Part shown: positions 1 to 7,517 of the stretch, in pieces
Layout: every line of letters starts with the position of its first letter
How positions within the stretch are numbered: the first letter of the stretch is position 1
Origin: a virus
Length of the DNA stretch: 48,397 nt
Strand: one strand, 5' to 3'
Virus record (IMG/VR): IMGVR_UViG_3300030019_000054
Location: 1 to 48,397 of that record
The notes under the pieces: generated by a model
The model's input: the letters and a program-made list of their open reading frames with translations, nothing else
Database searches by the model: none
What the model was told of the DNA's origin: nothing
Translations under genes and position numbers: made by a program

Positions 1-25
1 ATTTTTGTTAAATCTCAGTTTAAAA

Positions 26-57
26 TTTGGAAGCTAACTATATCATTACTATATTTG
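26..57 (+). promoter_or_regulatory. Bacteroidota-type promoter for the left-end genes
   Basis: TTTG at 26-29 and TATATTTG at 50-57 are separated by 20 bp. This fits the Bacteroidota primary sigma consensus (TTTG, about 19 bp, TAnnTTTG). The first ATG is at 77, giving a short AT-rich leader without Shine-Dalgarno. Confidence 0.65.
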
Positions 58-76
58 TAGAAAACAAATTAAACCC

Positions 77-439
77 ATGCCAACCATCTCATTTGATACT
101 ATCGAGCATTCCGAAGTGACGGGGATGGAGACGACGCATCACGAATATCACATCTCAGAAGAATTTGCATGTAGTGGAGTTTATTATTGGCGTGACGGTA
201 TATTTATCAGATCATATTATAAAGAAGAAGCGCAACAATTAATCGACACCCTTATCCATGACAAGACGAAAAGCCCCACCTCCTCCAAAGCCAAAAGCGC
301 TCCCGAATTCGCTCACGATGGGCCGACCGATAAACGACAAGGATATTTGGTGGGTACAAGTGACGGGGCACAAGGGGTCATCCCAGATGATGCCATGTCG
401 GGAGTCTACGCTACGGCGCAGTTACGATGCTTCGAATGA
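77..439 (+). CDS. hypothetical protein
   Basis: A 120-aa protein of unrecognised family, first gene after the 26-57 promoter. The first 60 residues, with aromatic runs such as GVYYWRDGIF, look coding. The tail from about residue 61 overlaps another open frame (258-497) for 182 bp, so either the genes truly overlap or one reading is wrong. The start ATG lies 20 nt past the -7 box. No motif suggests a function. Confidence 0.55.
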   Translation: MPTISFDTIEHSEVTGMETTHHEYHISEEFACSGVYYWRDGIFIRSYYKEEAQQLIDTLIHDKTKSPTSSKAKSAPEFAHDGPTDKRQGYLVGTSDGAQGVIPDDAMSGVYATAQLRCFE

Positions 440-497
440 CGCTTGGGATGTTGTGGTTAAGGGTAGATGGATTGACGGAGGATGCGATGAGGTTTGA
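258..497 (+). CDS. hypothetical protein overlapping the preceding gene
   Basis: A 79-aa frame with a proline/lysine-rich N-terminus and a tryptophan-containing C-terminal half (WWVQVTGHKG, WDVVVKGRWID). It shares 182 bp with the 77-439 gene in another frame. Its C-terminal 20 codons extend beyond that gene and look coding. A frameshift joining the two frames is an alternative. No family recognised. Confidence 0.45.
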   Translation: MTRRKAPPPPKPKALPNSLTMGRPINDKDIWWVQVTGHKGSSQMMPCRESTLRRSYDASNDAWDVVVKGRWIDGGCDEV

Positions 498-546
498 GAA
501 ATTTTGAAGAATAGGACAACAACTTAATTTAACACAATAAAAACAA

Positions 547-1014
547 ATGAGTAAAAAGCAACAAGTAAAAGTCGGAACCTTCCTTTTAGAGCAGGAGGAC
601 GCAACGAGTAAGATTAAGGTCACGCACGAATCCGACCATTTCAGTTTCCGCATCTGGATTCCGCAGGTGAAGGAATTCTTTAAGGTCTGGACTGAAAAGG
701 AACACGAGAAAGCTTACGAAATGATTTTCGGGTGCATCATGCTATTCGCCAACTTCTCGCTCACCAACGCCATCTATTTCTCGGCTTGGGTTAAATGGCA
801 CAATGAGTTCCTTGAACAGATGAGGCAAGAAGTGAAGGAAGCTACCGATGAGGAGCATGACGCAGCATTGGCGGAGGTAAAGGATGAGTACGAAATGGCG
901 GAAAAGGCCAGCACCACTCTTACCCCTACAGAATCGGTCGAACCAGTCTTAGACAGCGAAGGCTTCATCGTGGACAACGTAACCTATAAAACCGCACGAA
1001 ACACTATTGATTGA
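547..1014 (+). CDS. hypothetical protein with one hydrophobic segment
   Basis: 155 aa. The middle (about residues 58-82) is hydrophobic and could be a membrane or buried helix. The remainder is charged and helical, with many Glu and Lys. A leader rich in A precedes the ATG. A one-mismatch copy of the genome-wide repeat lies at 915-924. The 3' end overlaps the next gene by 8 nt, suggesting translational coupling. Family and function unknown. Confidence 0.75.
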   Translation: MSKKQQVKVGTFLLEQEDATSKIKVTHESDHFSFRIWIPQVKEFFKVWTEKEHEKAYEMIFGCIMLFANFSLTNAIYFSAWVKWHNEFLEQMRQEVKEATDEEHDAALAEVKDEYEMAEKASTTLTPTESVEPVLDSEGFIVDNVTYKTARNTID

Positions 1015-1240
1015 CCTCGCCTCTATCACACCCGAGCTTAACATTCCAGAATTCGAGCGTGCGCTTAAAATCGTATCGGACGAATCTGGGATGAGCAAGG
1101 AGGGATTAATAAGACTGTGTATCCTTAATGCGGGAATGGACGGACTGGTAATTGGCGGGTGTAAGGAAAACGGAACGGACTCGATTGAGTTTTTAAGGAA
1201 TGTATATCGGAAATTAGTATTAACAAATAAACAAAAGTAA
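1007..1240 (+). CDS. hypothetical protein, TTG start
   Basis: 77 aa if translation starts at the TTG at 1007, which overlaps the upstream stop as TTGATTGA. The first in-frame ATG is at 1091 and would give a 49-aa product. I prefer TTG because the upstream residues look coding and the overlap is typical of coupled phage genes. The sequence is helical and resembles a small DNA-binding or regulatory protein only in size. Confidence 0.6.
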   Translation: MIDLASITPELNIPEFERALKIVSDESGMSKEGLIRLCILNAGMDGLVIGGCKENGTDSIEFLRNVYRKLVLTNKQK

Positions 1241-1244
1241 AACA

Positions 1245-1649
1245 ATGAATTACGAATTTCAAGGAAAGGTAACAGTGTCCATTAATAAGGACAAGGAAAA
1301 AGATGGCAAGAGTTATACGTCTTGGCAGGCAGTGTTGGAAGAAGTTGGCGAGGAATATCCTCAGTCGATTGTCTTAGACTATTTCACCAGCAAGGACAAA
1401 ACCGTGCCTCAGCCGAAAGTAGGCGACATCATCAACGCTGGATATAACATCCGCGCAAAAGAATGGAATGGCAAATATTTCGGCGAGAACTCTGCATGGA
1501 AAACCGAAGTGATTACGGCTGGAGTCGCTCCCGAAGAAGCTGACGAAATGCCGCCAGCTGATGAACCGGAGGCTCCGGCTACCCCCGCTCTAAAGAAGAC
1601 TGGCAAAATTGACCCGAAAGCTGATACTTCAGACGATCTCCCTTTTTAA
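1245..1649 (+). CDS. DUF3127-like single-stranded DNA-binding protein
   Basis: 134 aa. The N-terminal 85 residues match the DUF3127 pattern: a short beta-rich OB-like fold with GKSYTSWQ, YPQSIVLDYF, VGDIINAGYNIRAKEWNGKYF and a trailing W. A Pro/Glu/Ala linker follows, then the acidic tip DTSDDLPF, which resembles the SSB tail (DDIPF) that recruits repair and replication partners. It probably coats ssDNA during replication and YqaJ-type recombination. It lies 5 bp after the previous gene, in the same operon. Confidence 0.7.
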   Translation: MNYEFQGKVTVSINKDKEKDGKSYTSWQAVLEEVGEEYPQSIVLDYFTSKDKTVPQPKVGDIINAGYNIRAKEWNGKYFGENSAWKTEVITAGVAPEEADEMPPADEPEAPATPALKKTGKIDPKADTSDDLPF

Positions 1650-1750
1650 TAATTAATTAACATAGCTAACACATGAAACGAGTATTAGACTAAATAGGCA
1701 TCCCCGCCTTAGGGGAGCCTATCTTACCCCCGTTCGAAAAGTTCGACGGA

Positions 1751-2140
1751 ATGATGGCCGCGAAAATCAAGCGTGCAGGCTTCTCCACGGGCTACGTTGC
1801 TGTCAGATGGAATCCACTCACTCTTGCCCCTGATTCTGTATTCAATCCAGACGTATGCTTGGGTGGAATAAGCGAGATTCTGGAGTTGTACAAGAATCCG
1901 GTAGTTGCCGAGAAGGTGGATTCCGATGACGTTAAGAAATCCGACGCCCCTGAACCTTCCGCTTACGACTTAATCACGATTGCCGTAATCAAGAAGGAGC
2001 TTATCGACAAGTTCGAAGTGGTCGCCACTAAGCTGAACGGAAAGAACAAGGCCGAGCTTTACGAGCTTCTGATGGGTTTCCGTGCTGAGGCTTCCGGGGA
2101 GTTAGTGGACGAAGATGGCAAGAGCTTGGAGGAATCCTAA
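1751..2140 (+). CDS. hypothetical protein; possible 5' extension interrupted by TAA
   Basis: 129 aa from ATG 1751. An in-frame ATG at 1673 reads MKRVLD, then TAA (1691-1693), then 19 coding-looking codons that include IGIPALGEPILPPFEKFDG and run straight into this frame. The gene may have lost its original start by a nonsense mutation, or 1673-1693 is a leader peptide. The C-terminal region (KKELIDKF, NGKNKAELYELLM) resembles a helical SAP/HeH-like DNA-binding motif. An exact CACTCTTGCC copy is at 1819. Confidence 0.65.
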   Translation: MMAAKIKRAGFSTGYVAVRWNPLTLAPDSVFNPDVCLGGISEILELYKNPVVAEKVDSDDVKKSDAPEPSAYDLITIAVIKKELIDKFEVVATKLNGKNKAELYELLMGFRAEASGELVDEDGKSLEES

Positions 2141-2158
2141 AACTTCTTGGCAAAAAGT

Positions 2159-2189
2159 TTTACAGTATAGGTTTGGTTTGTTATATTTG
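2159..2189 (+). promoter_or_regulatory. promoter of the tRNA/ncRNA island
   Basis: TATATTTG (2182-2189) is preceded, 19 bp upstream, by TTTA at 2159-2162 inside AAAAGTTTTACAG. That matches the extended phage promoter family (AAAGTTTTGCA...) with A for G in the -33 box. It would start a transcript near 2195 that contains no protein gene before 2897. Confidence 0.5.
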
Positions 2190-2213
2190 TGGACTTCTTT
2201 CATTTTTAGATCT

Positions 2214-2310
2214 GCTGTGGTTTTTTCATTTCCCCACAGCTATACTCGAAAGGCGCTTGTGAAAGCGTGACGTAGATAGGCCAGTGTCGAGGAGGGCTGA
2301 AGCAAAAACT
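2214..2310 (+). ncRNA. structured RNA leader upstream of tRNA genes
   Basis: The predicted transcript start is followed by a 7-bp hairpin (GCTGTGG 2214-2220 with CCACAGC 2234-2240). Next come a CTCGA/TCGAG pairing (about 2245-2249 with 2288-2292) and an enclosed CGCTT-GTGA-AAGCG hairpin (2254-2267) with a GNRA tetraloop. These are seen by eye; covariation is untested. It could be a tRNA precursor leader or part of a larger structured RNA. Confidence 0.4.
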
Positions 2311-2322
2311 CCTTGACAAAAT

Positions 2323-2393
2323 AGCGAATTGGTGTAATGGTAGCATGTGGGCCTCATAAGCCTTCGATTCTGATTCGACTTCGGAATTCGCAA
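2323..2393 (+). tRNA. tRNA with CAU anticodon (Met/fMet or Ile2)
   Basis: The fold has acceptor 2324-2329 with 2386-2391, a 4-bp D stem, anticodon CAT at 2355-2357 in a 7-nt loop, and a good T arm with loop TTCGACT. The outermost pair is A-A, a mismatch at position 1-72 as in initiator tRNAs, although the boundary is uncertain. The anticodon stem has one T-T mismatch. No CCA is encoded. Confidence 0.7.
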
Positions 2394-2403
2394 CTAATAA
2401 ACC

Positions 2404-2573
2404 CTGATGAAGAGCGCTCCGTCATGTTGATATTGAATCATTAAAAGTACAAATAAATACTCAAGGTAGAGACCGACGACAACTTTTTATTGCCTACCTA
2501 CGAATACACGGCTATGACCGAAATTAGAGTTGAATGGTGTAATGGGATTCAGTGGAGTGACGGAGCTTAGTTA
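2404..2573 (+). ncRNA. candidate structured RNA between tRNAs
   Basis: GCTCCGTCA (2416-2424) pairs perfectly with TGACGGAGC (2558-2566). Just inside, ATTGAATC (2432-2439) pairs with GATTCAGT (2546-2553). An inner hairpin AGGTAG/CTACCT (2464-2469, 2494-2499) follows. Nested helices over 150 nt in a gap without open frames point to a functional RNA. No known family is recognised from these features. Confidence 0.5.
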
Positions 2574-2664
2574 TTAGCAGTCTGGACGCAGGCGACGTAA
2601 TCCAAGAAGCGCTTTCGTTAATAGCGAGGTAATCCTTTTTCCGAACCGTAGTTGGCGGGTCGTT

Positions 2665-2692
2665 TTCCGATTTGGATGGGAATAAATCGGAA
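2665..2692 (+). other. 9-bp perfect hairpin before tRNA-Ser
   Basis: TTCCGATTT (2665-2673) pairs with AAATCGGAA (2684-2692) around a 10-nt loop, ending 3 nt before the tRNA-Ser acceptor. It has no U tract, so it is more likely a processing signal or part of the island RNA structure than a terminator. Confidence 0.45.
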
Positions 2693-2695
2693 TAT

Positions 2696-2782
2696 GGAGA
2701 GGTGGCAGAGTGGCTGAATGCACATGTTTGCTAAACATGGGGACGACATACTGTTCCGTAGGTTCGAATCCTACTTTCTCCG
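2696..2782 (+). tRNA. tRNA-Ser (GCU)
   Basis: Class II tRNA with a long variable arm. Acceptor GGAGAGG pairs with TTTCTCC (two G-U pairs), anticodon GCT is at 2730-2732, the T loop is TTCGAAT, and the discriminator is G as in serine tRNAs. It would read AGC/AGU codons. No CCA encoded. Confidence 0.93.
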
Positions 2783-2786
2783 CAAT

Positions 2787-2871
2787 GGACGGGTGTCAGA
2801 GTGGTCTAATGAGGCGGTCTTGAAAACCGTTGGGTGTAAAAGCTCCGTGGGTTCGAATCCTACTCCTTCCG
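2787..2871 (+). tRNA. tRNA-Ser (UGA)
   Basis: Second class II tRNA, 4 nt after the first. Anticodon TGA is at 2821-2823, it has a long variable arm, a T loop TTCGAAT and discriminator G. The acceptor GGACGGG/TCCTTCC has one C-T mismatch at pair 4, a possible sign of decay. It would read UCA (and wobble) codons. It is not a stop-codon suppressor. Confidence 0.88.
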
Positions 2872-2896
2872 CTAATTTACTTAACAATATAGAATT

Positions 2897-3007
2897 ATGG
2901 CAAAATCGAAATCATCCCCAAGCAAAAAGACTGAAGTTAAGTCAAAGAATGACAAGTCGAAAACCCACAAGGAAACTAAAGAGGTTAAACATAAGTCGAA
3001 GAAATAG
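2897..3007 (+). CDS. lysine-rich 36-aa basic protein (histone H1-like)
   Basis: ATG 2897 to TAG 3005-3007. Starts MAKSKSSPSKKTEVK and consists almost entirely of Lys, Ser, Thr, Glu and His. This composition resembles the short lysine-rich histone-H1-like proteins of Bacteroidota and phages, which can bind nucleic acid. It is the only plausible protein gene in the island, 25 nt after tRNA-Ser(UGA) and probably co-transcribed. Confidence 0.6.
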   Translation: MAKSKSSPSKKTEVKSKNDKSKTHKETKEVKHKSKK

Positions 3008-3014
3008 CACAAAA

Positions 3015-3040
3015 CCGCCAAAGTTGCCACAGTTAGGCGG
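3015..3040 (+). terminator. weak hairpin after the lysine-rich gene
   Basis: CCGCC (3015-3019) and GGCGG (3036-3040) form a 5-bp stem right after the TAG. There is no T run, so termination is doubtful. It may be the first helix of the structured stretch that follows. Confidence 0.3.
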
Positions 3041-3066
3041 ACTGATTTAGCTTACAAAACGATATT

Positions 3067-3400
3067 TCAGTTTACTTGTCGGGAACAACCAGTGCGCACT
3101 GCCGACATGAATCATAACGGACGGATAGGCCAAGGCAGGAAAGTAGGCAATAGCGTGGGGATGGATTGGTAGTATATCCCCGATAGTAGGCAGAGTGAGT
3201 TCTATTATAGCACCTCTCGAAATTAGTCAAGCCGAGTCCGTCCGAAACCTATTGACCAGAATACCTCTCCTTAGAAGTATCCCAGTCTGCCGCCAATAAT
3301 CTAGTAAAAAGCGGAATCTAATCATGCGGATATGTCGGTCTAAAACTCAGCGATCGGAGCCAAGCATGATGGCGCTCGCAAATAAACAGCCAACCATCAA
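3067..3400 (+). ncRNA. candidate structured RNA, otherwise gene-free stretch
   Basis: No convincing open frame lies between 3008 and 3439. Helices seen: GTCGG/CCGAC (3078-3082, 3102-3106) enclosing the palindrome CAGTGCGCACTG (3090-3101); CGGACGGA (3118-3125) with TCCGTCCG (3237-3244); GGGGAT/ATCCCC (3157-3162, 3176-3181); a GAGCC/GGCgCTC hairpin near 3356-3376. The long-range 8-bp helix with nested hairpins suggests an RNA. Its strand is inferred from the flanking + genes. Confidence 0.4.
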
Positions 3401-3439
3401 CGCTGTGAGTTTGGTGGATATACATAAATTTATACAGAT

Positions 3440-3727
3440 ATGTTTACATTGAGAATTATTGAAGAGGTTCGGGAAAACGAGAGTTTGCCGTTTGAACAGG
3501 TTCTTGAGAATTTTGAATTGGGTATATCCTATTCGAAAGTGAAACGCGGATGGACGAAGGAGTTTGAGGCTACGATTAAAGATTGGCCCCACGAGGACTC
3601 CAGCTCTGTTGAGTGTATCGTTTGTGGAGAAAACGGAACCAATTTCTTTATTTGTGCAAATAATCCCCTTCGCCATTATCAGTATTTTATTATGACCGAC
3701 AGCGGAAAAACTTTTGAGCGTTTATAG
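3440..3727 (+). CDS. hypothetical protein
   Basis: 95 aa, mixed alpha/beta by composition, with one CIVCGENG cysteine pair that could bind a metal. The gene is followed after 1 nt by the ATG of the metallopeptidase-like gene, so the two are likely coupled. No family recognised. Confidence 0.7.
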   Translation: MFTLRIIEEVRENESLPFEQVLENFELGISYSKVKRGWTKEFEATIKDWPHEDSSSVECIVCGENGTNFFICANNPLRHYQYFIMTDSGKTFERL

Positions 3728-3728
3728 C

Positions 3729-4118
3729 ATGAAGGGCGATATTAAGCTTTATAAGTTTGATCCACAGATATACCCGCGACTCTTGTGGGTATGTTTAAAC
3801 GCTAAATCGGAAGCTATTTGTAATGTTTTTGAATTCGAGGGTAGTAATTATACTGAATATCTGAATAAATGCTACATGATGGTTTCTCGTGCTACGCATA
3901 AAGAAACTGGGCTTCATGGATTTCTCGTTTCTTCTACACGATCAACGGATGCTACCGTCAAAAACATAGCCCACGAATCCATCCATGTTGTTGATGGCAT
4001 ATACGAGGATTGTGACGTCATTAGCCAATCTTTTAGCCAAGGGAACGAAGCTTACGCATATCTTGTTGGTTGGGTTGCAGACTGTATCAGCAAGGCCAAA
4101 TCAGGAAAGATAGATTAG
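3729..4118 (+). CDS. putative zinc metallopeptidase (HExxH)
   Basis: 129 aa from ATG 3729, 1 nt after the previous TAG. A TTG at 3714 would add five residues but is less likely. The zinc-site motif HESIH (residues 82-86) is followed by NEAYAYLVGW (106-115). The second Glu is spaced as in gluzincin-type sites and as seen in small phage HExxH proteins. Substrate unknown. It lies next to the portal gene and converges with it at a shared terminator, so a role in head maturation or host interaction is possible but inferred. Confidence 0.6.
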   Translation: MKGDIKLYKFDPQIYPRLLWVCLNAKSEAICNVFEFEGSNYTEYLNKCYMMVSRATHKETGLHGFLVSSTRSTDATVKNIAHESIHVVDGIYEDCDVISQSFSQGNEAYAYLVGWVADCISKAKSGKID

Positions 4119-4159
4119 TTTGTATCATTAGTCATGGTTTTTCACAATTTTCCCATGAC

Positions 4160-4206
4160 AAAAAAGAACCCCGATGTACTCGTACTATATCGGGGTTCGC
4201 TCTTTT
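4160..4206. terminator. bidirectional terminator
   Basis: GAACCCCGAT (4166-4175) and ATCGGGGTTC (4189-4198) form a perfect 10-bp stem, flanked by an A run on the left and TCTTTTATTT on the right. It serves both the + metallopeptidase gene and the - portal gene, which meet here. Confidence 0.85.
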
Positions 4207-5755
4207 ATTTCGCAGCCGCCTCTCGTACCGCATTAGTCGGATTGTCGCCGCCGCCGTCACTCTTGCCATTTCCCGATGCGGGTTCTGGCTTATTCGCTCC
4301 AGCTACCTTGGCCTCATCTTCCATCTTCTTATCCTGCTCCTCAACATATTTGGCATTCTCGGTATTCGTACCCAGTGGATTCCGTTCCCGGGCCGTCTGA
4401 CCTGAAAGCGAACCAGCCACGATGGATGTATTAATCTGATTGATAAGTTCCGTAACATTCTGATGCACGTATGGCTCAATTTGTCCGCGAACGTCCAACG
4501 CCTCGAATTCGGCAGTACGTGACGCTTCCATTCCGTAGCCCCACTTGAATATTCCAACCAAGTCGTCGACAAACATATTCCACTCCTTACTTTCTTCCAT
4601 AGCCTTTTCGACCGCAGGGGAATAGAGCAGTTTGATTGCAACTCCGGGCAAATCCCCTGATTTTACCTCTGGGGGCAGGACGGTGAAAGATCCGGTAAAG
4701 ATATTCTGCAACAGTATCTTGAGTTGGAGTTCAAAGCTCGCGCTTGCGTCCGCCCGTTCCAAAAACTTGGCCTCCGAATCCTTATCCCCTGTAATCACGG
4801 TAGGAGTACCAGTTGAATCATGCTCCAGTCCAACCTCATCGCCCTTGACAAACAGGATTCTGAAAGCGTAAGCCTTGTTATTTTCGGAAAGGTTCGAAAC
4901 GGCGAGTTCGTATTTGTCAATGCAGTCTTGAACGAGCGACCATGCCGCCCCTATTTTGCTGCGCTTATACGCCACGGGAACGCCATTTGGGCAGTTATGG
5001 CGATTACGTGAGATAAGCTCCCATCCATCAGAACCAATTATGCGTTTCACCTTTGTTCCGAACGAGTTTGTCCGCTCGTAAGTGGAAAGAAAAGTATCGT
5101 CCCATACGTCCAGATATTCGGCTATTGTCTGCTCTTTTCCGTTCTCAACCTTATAGGTACGATAAGAGCGACCGAACTCTTTCAACTTGCCTGTCAAATT
5201 GTCATAGTGCGGATACAGAACTTCTCCGTTCATGTAGCCCATAGTCTTTACGCCGAACTTACCATTGCTGACATATCCCGCAATGGCGCAGTCGCCCGTA
5301 ATCTTTTCAGACTTGGCGCATTCAAAGAATGCTTCCTCCATGTTCTTTTTCAGCCATCCCTGCTTGAACTCTGACATAATATCCTCCTGCTCACGCGTAG
5401 GTTTGGGGGAGGAGTTAAGGAAGTTGATCGGATTGCCGCAAAGGTGAGTCAGTTGCTTCGTTACGATGACCGCTTGGAATGGGAAGGCGCAACGCTCAAC
5501 ATAATGGATATAGGTGCGTTTCTTTTCGTCAGTCTTTAAACGGTCGGCAAGATAATGTCTGTCCCAAATCTTGTGTCCATTCGGGTCATACTCCTGCATG
5601 AAATTGGCCTGCGTGACGACTTGGTACATCAAATTCGGAGACTGAACGGTAGTCATGGAACCGTCCGTTGTGTAGAAGCCTCCCCAGTTAGTGAAGACCG
5701 TATCGGGCATGATGCGCTTGAACGGCTCTTTAAGTAAAATTGATTTCGGTTCCAT
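4205..5755 (-). CDS. portal protein (SPP1 gp6-like)
   Basis: 516 aa, the usual length for an SPP1 gp6-type portal, the dodecameric ring through which DNA enters the head. The N-terminal half (YVERCAFPFQAVIVTKQLTHLCGNP, a run abbreviated by its key residues Y-C-P-P) and the central region with DKYELAVSNLSENN fit the portal clip and stem. The C-terminus is a disordered Gly/Asn/Asp/Glu tail. It sits downstream of the large terminase on the same strand, 95 bp away. An exact CACTCTTGCC copy (4258-4267) lies antisense in the C-terminal codons. Confidence 0.88.
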   Translation of the reverse strand: MEPKSILLKEPFKRIMPDTVFTNWGGFYTTDGSMTTVQSPNLMYQVVTQANFMQEYDPNGHKIWDRHYLADRLKTDEKKRTYIHYVERCAFPFQAVIVTKQLTHLCGNPINFLNSSPKPTREQEDIMSEFKQGWLKKNMEEAFFECAKSEKITGDCAIAGYVSNGKFGVKTMGYMNGEVLYPHYDNLTGKLKEFGRSYRTYKVENGKEQTIAEYLDVWDDTFLSTYERTNSFGTKVKRIIGSDGWELISRNRHNCPNGVPVAYKRSKIGAAWSLVQDCIDKYELAVSNLSENNKAYAFRILFVKGDEVGLEHDSTGTPTVITGDKDSEAKFLERADASASFELQLKILLQNIFTGSFTVLPPEVKSGDLPGVAIKLLYSPAVEKAMEESKEWNMFVDDLVGIFKWGYGMEASRTAEFEALDVRGQIEPYVHQNVTELINQINTSIVAGSLSGQTARERNPLGTNTENAKYVEEQDKKMEDEAKVAGANKPEPASGNGKSDGGGDNPTNAVREAAAK

Positions 5756-5850
5756 ATATTGTTTTGGTTAAATTGGTTATATCGTTTAGTTAAAACTTGT
5801 CCACAGATTTTTGCGCTTTACCCACCCATTCTTGCCCTCTTTTCTTCGCA

Positions 5851-7494
5851 TCATCTTCCAGCGAACATCCCGAAGCCACTGAAGTTTCGGGCTTTTTCCG
5901 AGAACGCTTCACGCATGAACAGCGCTTCTAAAAAGTCAGGGGAGTGGCCGACTAAAATTTTCATCATCATTTTCGTGATTATCTCGAATCTTTGGTCGCT
6001 CCCAACCTTTCGACAGAGTGCGCGTGATTCTGCCAAAATTCTATCTTCCCAAGTTAAGGTGTACTCATCCATTCCTTTCGAGCGAGACCATTTGGCTTGG
6101 GTGTTGATGATGATTTTCTTTTCCAGTACAGAGGGTTCTACGCTGTACTTTCCGCCCTTTACCGCCGTCGCGAATTTCTCAGCACATTCGGATTTTAGGT
6201 TATCCCATAGTTTAGAATTGGAGGACGTGGCCTTATTATTAAACATCAGCGATTTACGGAAGTGACCTTCAAGGTATCGACCGATACCGTTACCGTCATA
6301 CGTCATATTCTCCTCGCGTATGTTGTATTTTTCCAGAAGCTTTCTGACTAATATAGCCGCATCATCCGATAGGACTCCGCAAAAATACTCGACATCTTGC
6401 AGGTGCTTTCCGTCAAAAATGTACACTACGAAATAGTCACGCTGAAGGGCTACGTCGATGGTGGCGTACATTGTACCAGAGCGCTGCGGGGTGTTCTCGA
6501 ATATGTGGTGGCGTATTTCCTCTTCGGTAAGTTCGGCGGCCTGCTCTTCTCCACCCATGCCCCACAGTCCAAGAATATCAGCCTTTGAGTCATCGTCGCC
6601 CTTCGAGGCAAGATTACCCATATACTTCTTATCCTTGTATTGAAGTATCTTATTGTCGGCGTATTTACCCTCTATGAAACAGAACGAGTTGATTAGTGAC
6701 TTGTATGTTATGCCTGAACTTGGGTCAATGAATGGATCTATCTTCGATTTGGCTTTTTTATAGACCTCCTCTTTCGAGTCGCCCCAAACCATGTCGTCAA
6801 TAGTCTTACCATATTTGAAGAAATATCTTATCTTCCCGTCCCTATCTTCCCGTATTTCGCCCGTATCCTCGTTTATGTACCATTTGACGATTTTATAACC
6901 CCATTTCTTTCTGTCTTTTTCGGGATTACATGACATCGTAAAGGTATTCTTGACTCCGATAGTATTACGGTTAGAGGCAAGAAGGGTGAAAATTGTCTTT
7001 TCCTGAAGCTGCGTCACCTCATCAATTTCGATGCACGGCAACTCTTGACCACGAAAACGCCTGTCAATTTCATTCTCATTCTGAAGGTGATTGAAAAGAA
7101 CGGTAGCCCCAGATTTGAATTCCCATTTAAAGTCATTTCCTGTTGACTTGGCTATTGCGCTGTAAAACAATCTGGCGGTATTAGCTAGTCCTTGCCTTAC
7201 GTCGTTTTCTTCTTTACGAAATCCGTAACTTCTGAATAACGGGTTGTCGATGTAATACATCGGCTCTAAGGTCATTACGCCAGATTTTCCGGATCCTCTT
7301 CTTCCTCCAACCATCTTAACATCAGCCTCGCAGGTCAACACATCCTCCTGAAATCCAGACTGAGGTAGGAAGCTGAATATGGGCATCATCTGTTTTGCTC
7401 GGACGACATTATCATCACGAACCATTTGTGCATACTCATTTGAATATACCTCCTGTCCGTTGATATGCTTTATTCCTTTTACAATATCGCCCAT
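5851..7494 (-). CDS. terL: terminase large subunit
   Basis: 547 aa. ATPase domain with Walker A GRRGSGKS (64-71), Walker B CIEIDE (154-159) and coupling motif SCNP (188-191). The nuclease domain has the acidic strands ATID (344-347) and TYDGNG (398-403). It packages DNA into the prohead using the portal as its channel. It is the first gene after the 7518-7548 promoter. No small terminase gene is seen beside it. A one-mismatch repeat copy is in the gap that follows (5827). Confidence 0.95.
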   Translation of the reverse strand: MGDIVKGIKHINGQEVYSNEYAQMVRDDNVVRAKQMMPIFSFLPQSGFQEDVLTCEADVKMVGGRRGSGKSGVMTLEPMYYIDNPLFRSYGFRKEENDVRQGLANTARLFYSAIAKSTGNDFKWEFKSGATVLFNHLQNENEIDRRFRGQELPCIEIDEVTQLQEKTIFTLLASNRNTIGVKNTFTMSCNPEKDRKKWGYKIVKWYINEDTGEIREDRDGKIRYFFKYGKTIDDMVWGDSKEEVYKKAKSKIDPFIDPSSGITYKSLINSFCFIEGKYADNKILQYKDKKYMGNLASKGDDDSKADILGLWGMGGEEQAAELTEEEIRHHIFENTPQRSGTMYATIDVALQRDYFVVYIFDGKHLQDVEYFCGVLSDDAAILVRKLLEKYNIREENMTYDGNGIGRYLEGHFRKSLMFNNKATSSNSKLWDNLKSECAEKFATAVKGGKYSVEPSVLEKKIIINTQAKWSRSKGMDEYTLTWEDRILAESRALCRKVGSDQRFEIITKMMMKILVGHSPDFLEALFMREAFSEKARNFSGFGMFAGR

Positions 7495-7517
7495 GTCATA
7501 ATTTAATCCTTAAACGC

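Noticed and set aside
2404-2410. CTGATGA, the hammerhead ribozyme core
   Set aside because: No matching GAAA plus stem III and cleavage triplet at workable distances; more likely chance within the structured region.
2520-2610. Fourth tRNA sharing GGTGTAATGG with the CAU tRNA
   Set aside because: No anticodon arm or T arm can be drawn; the segment pairs with 2416-2439 instead.
2787-2871. Suppressor tRNA for an alternative genetic code
   Set aside because: Anticodon UGA reads serine UCA; all large genes are open in the standard code and end at TAA, TAG or TGA.
2718-3050. 110-codon open frame
   Set aside because: It runs through both serine tRNA genes and the lysine-rich gene in another frame.
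3347-3676. 109-codon - strand frame
   Set aside because: Mostly antisense to the 3440-3727 gene; composition not coding-like.
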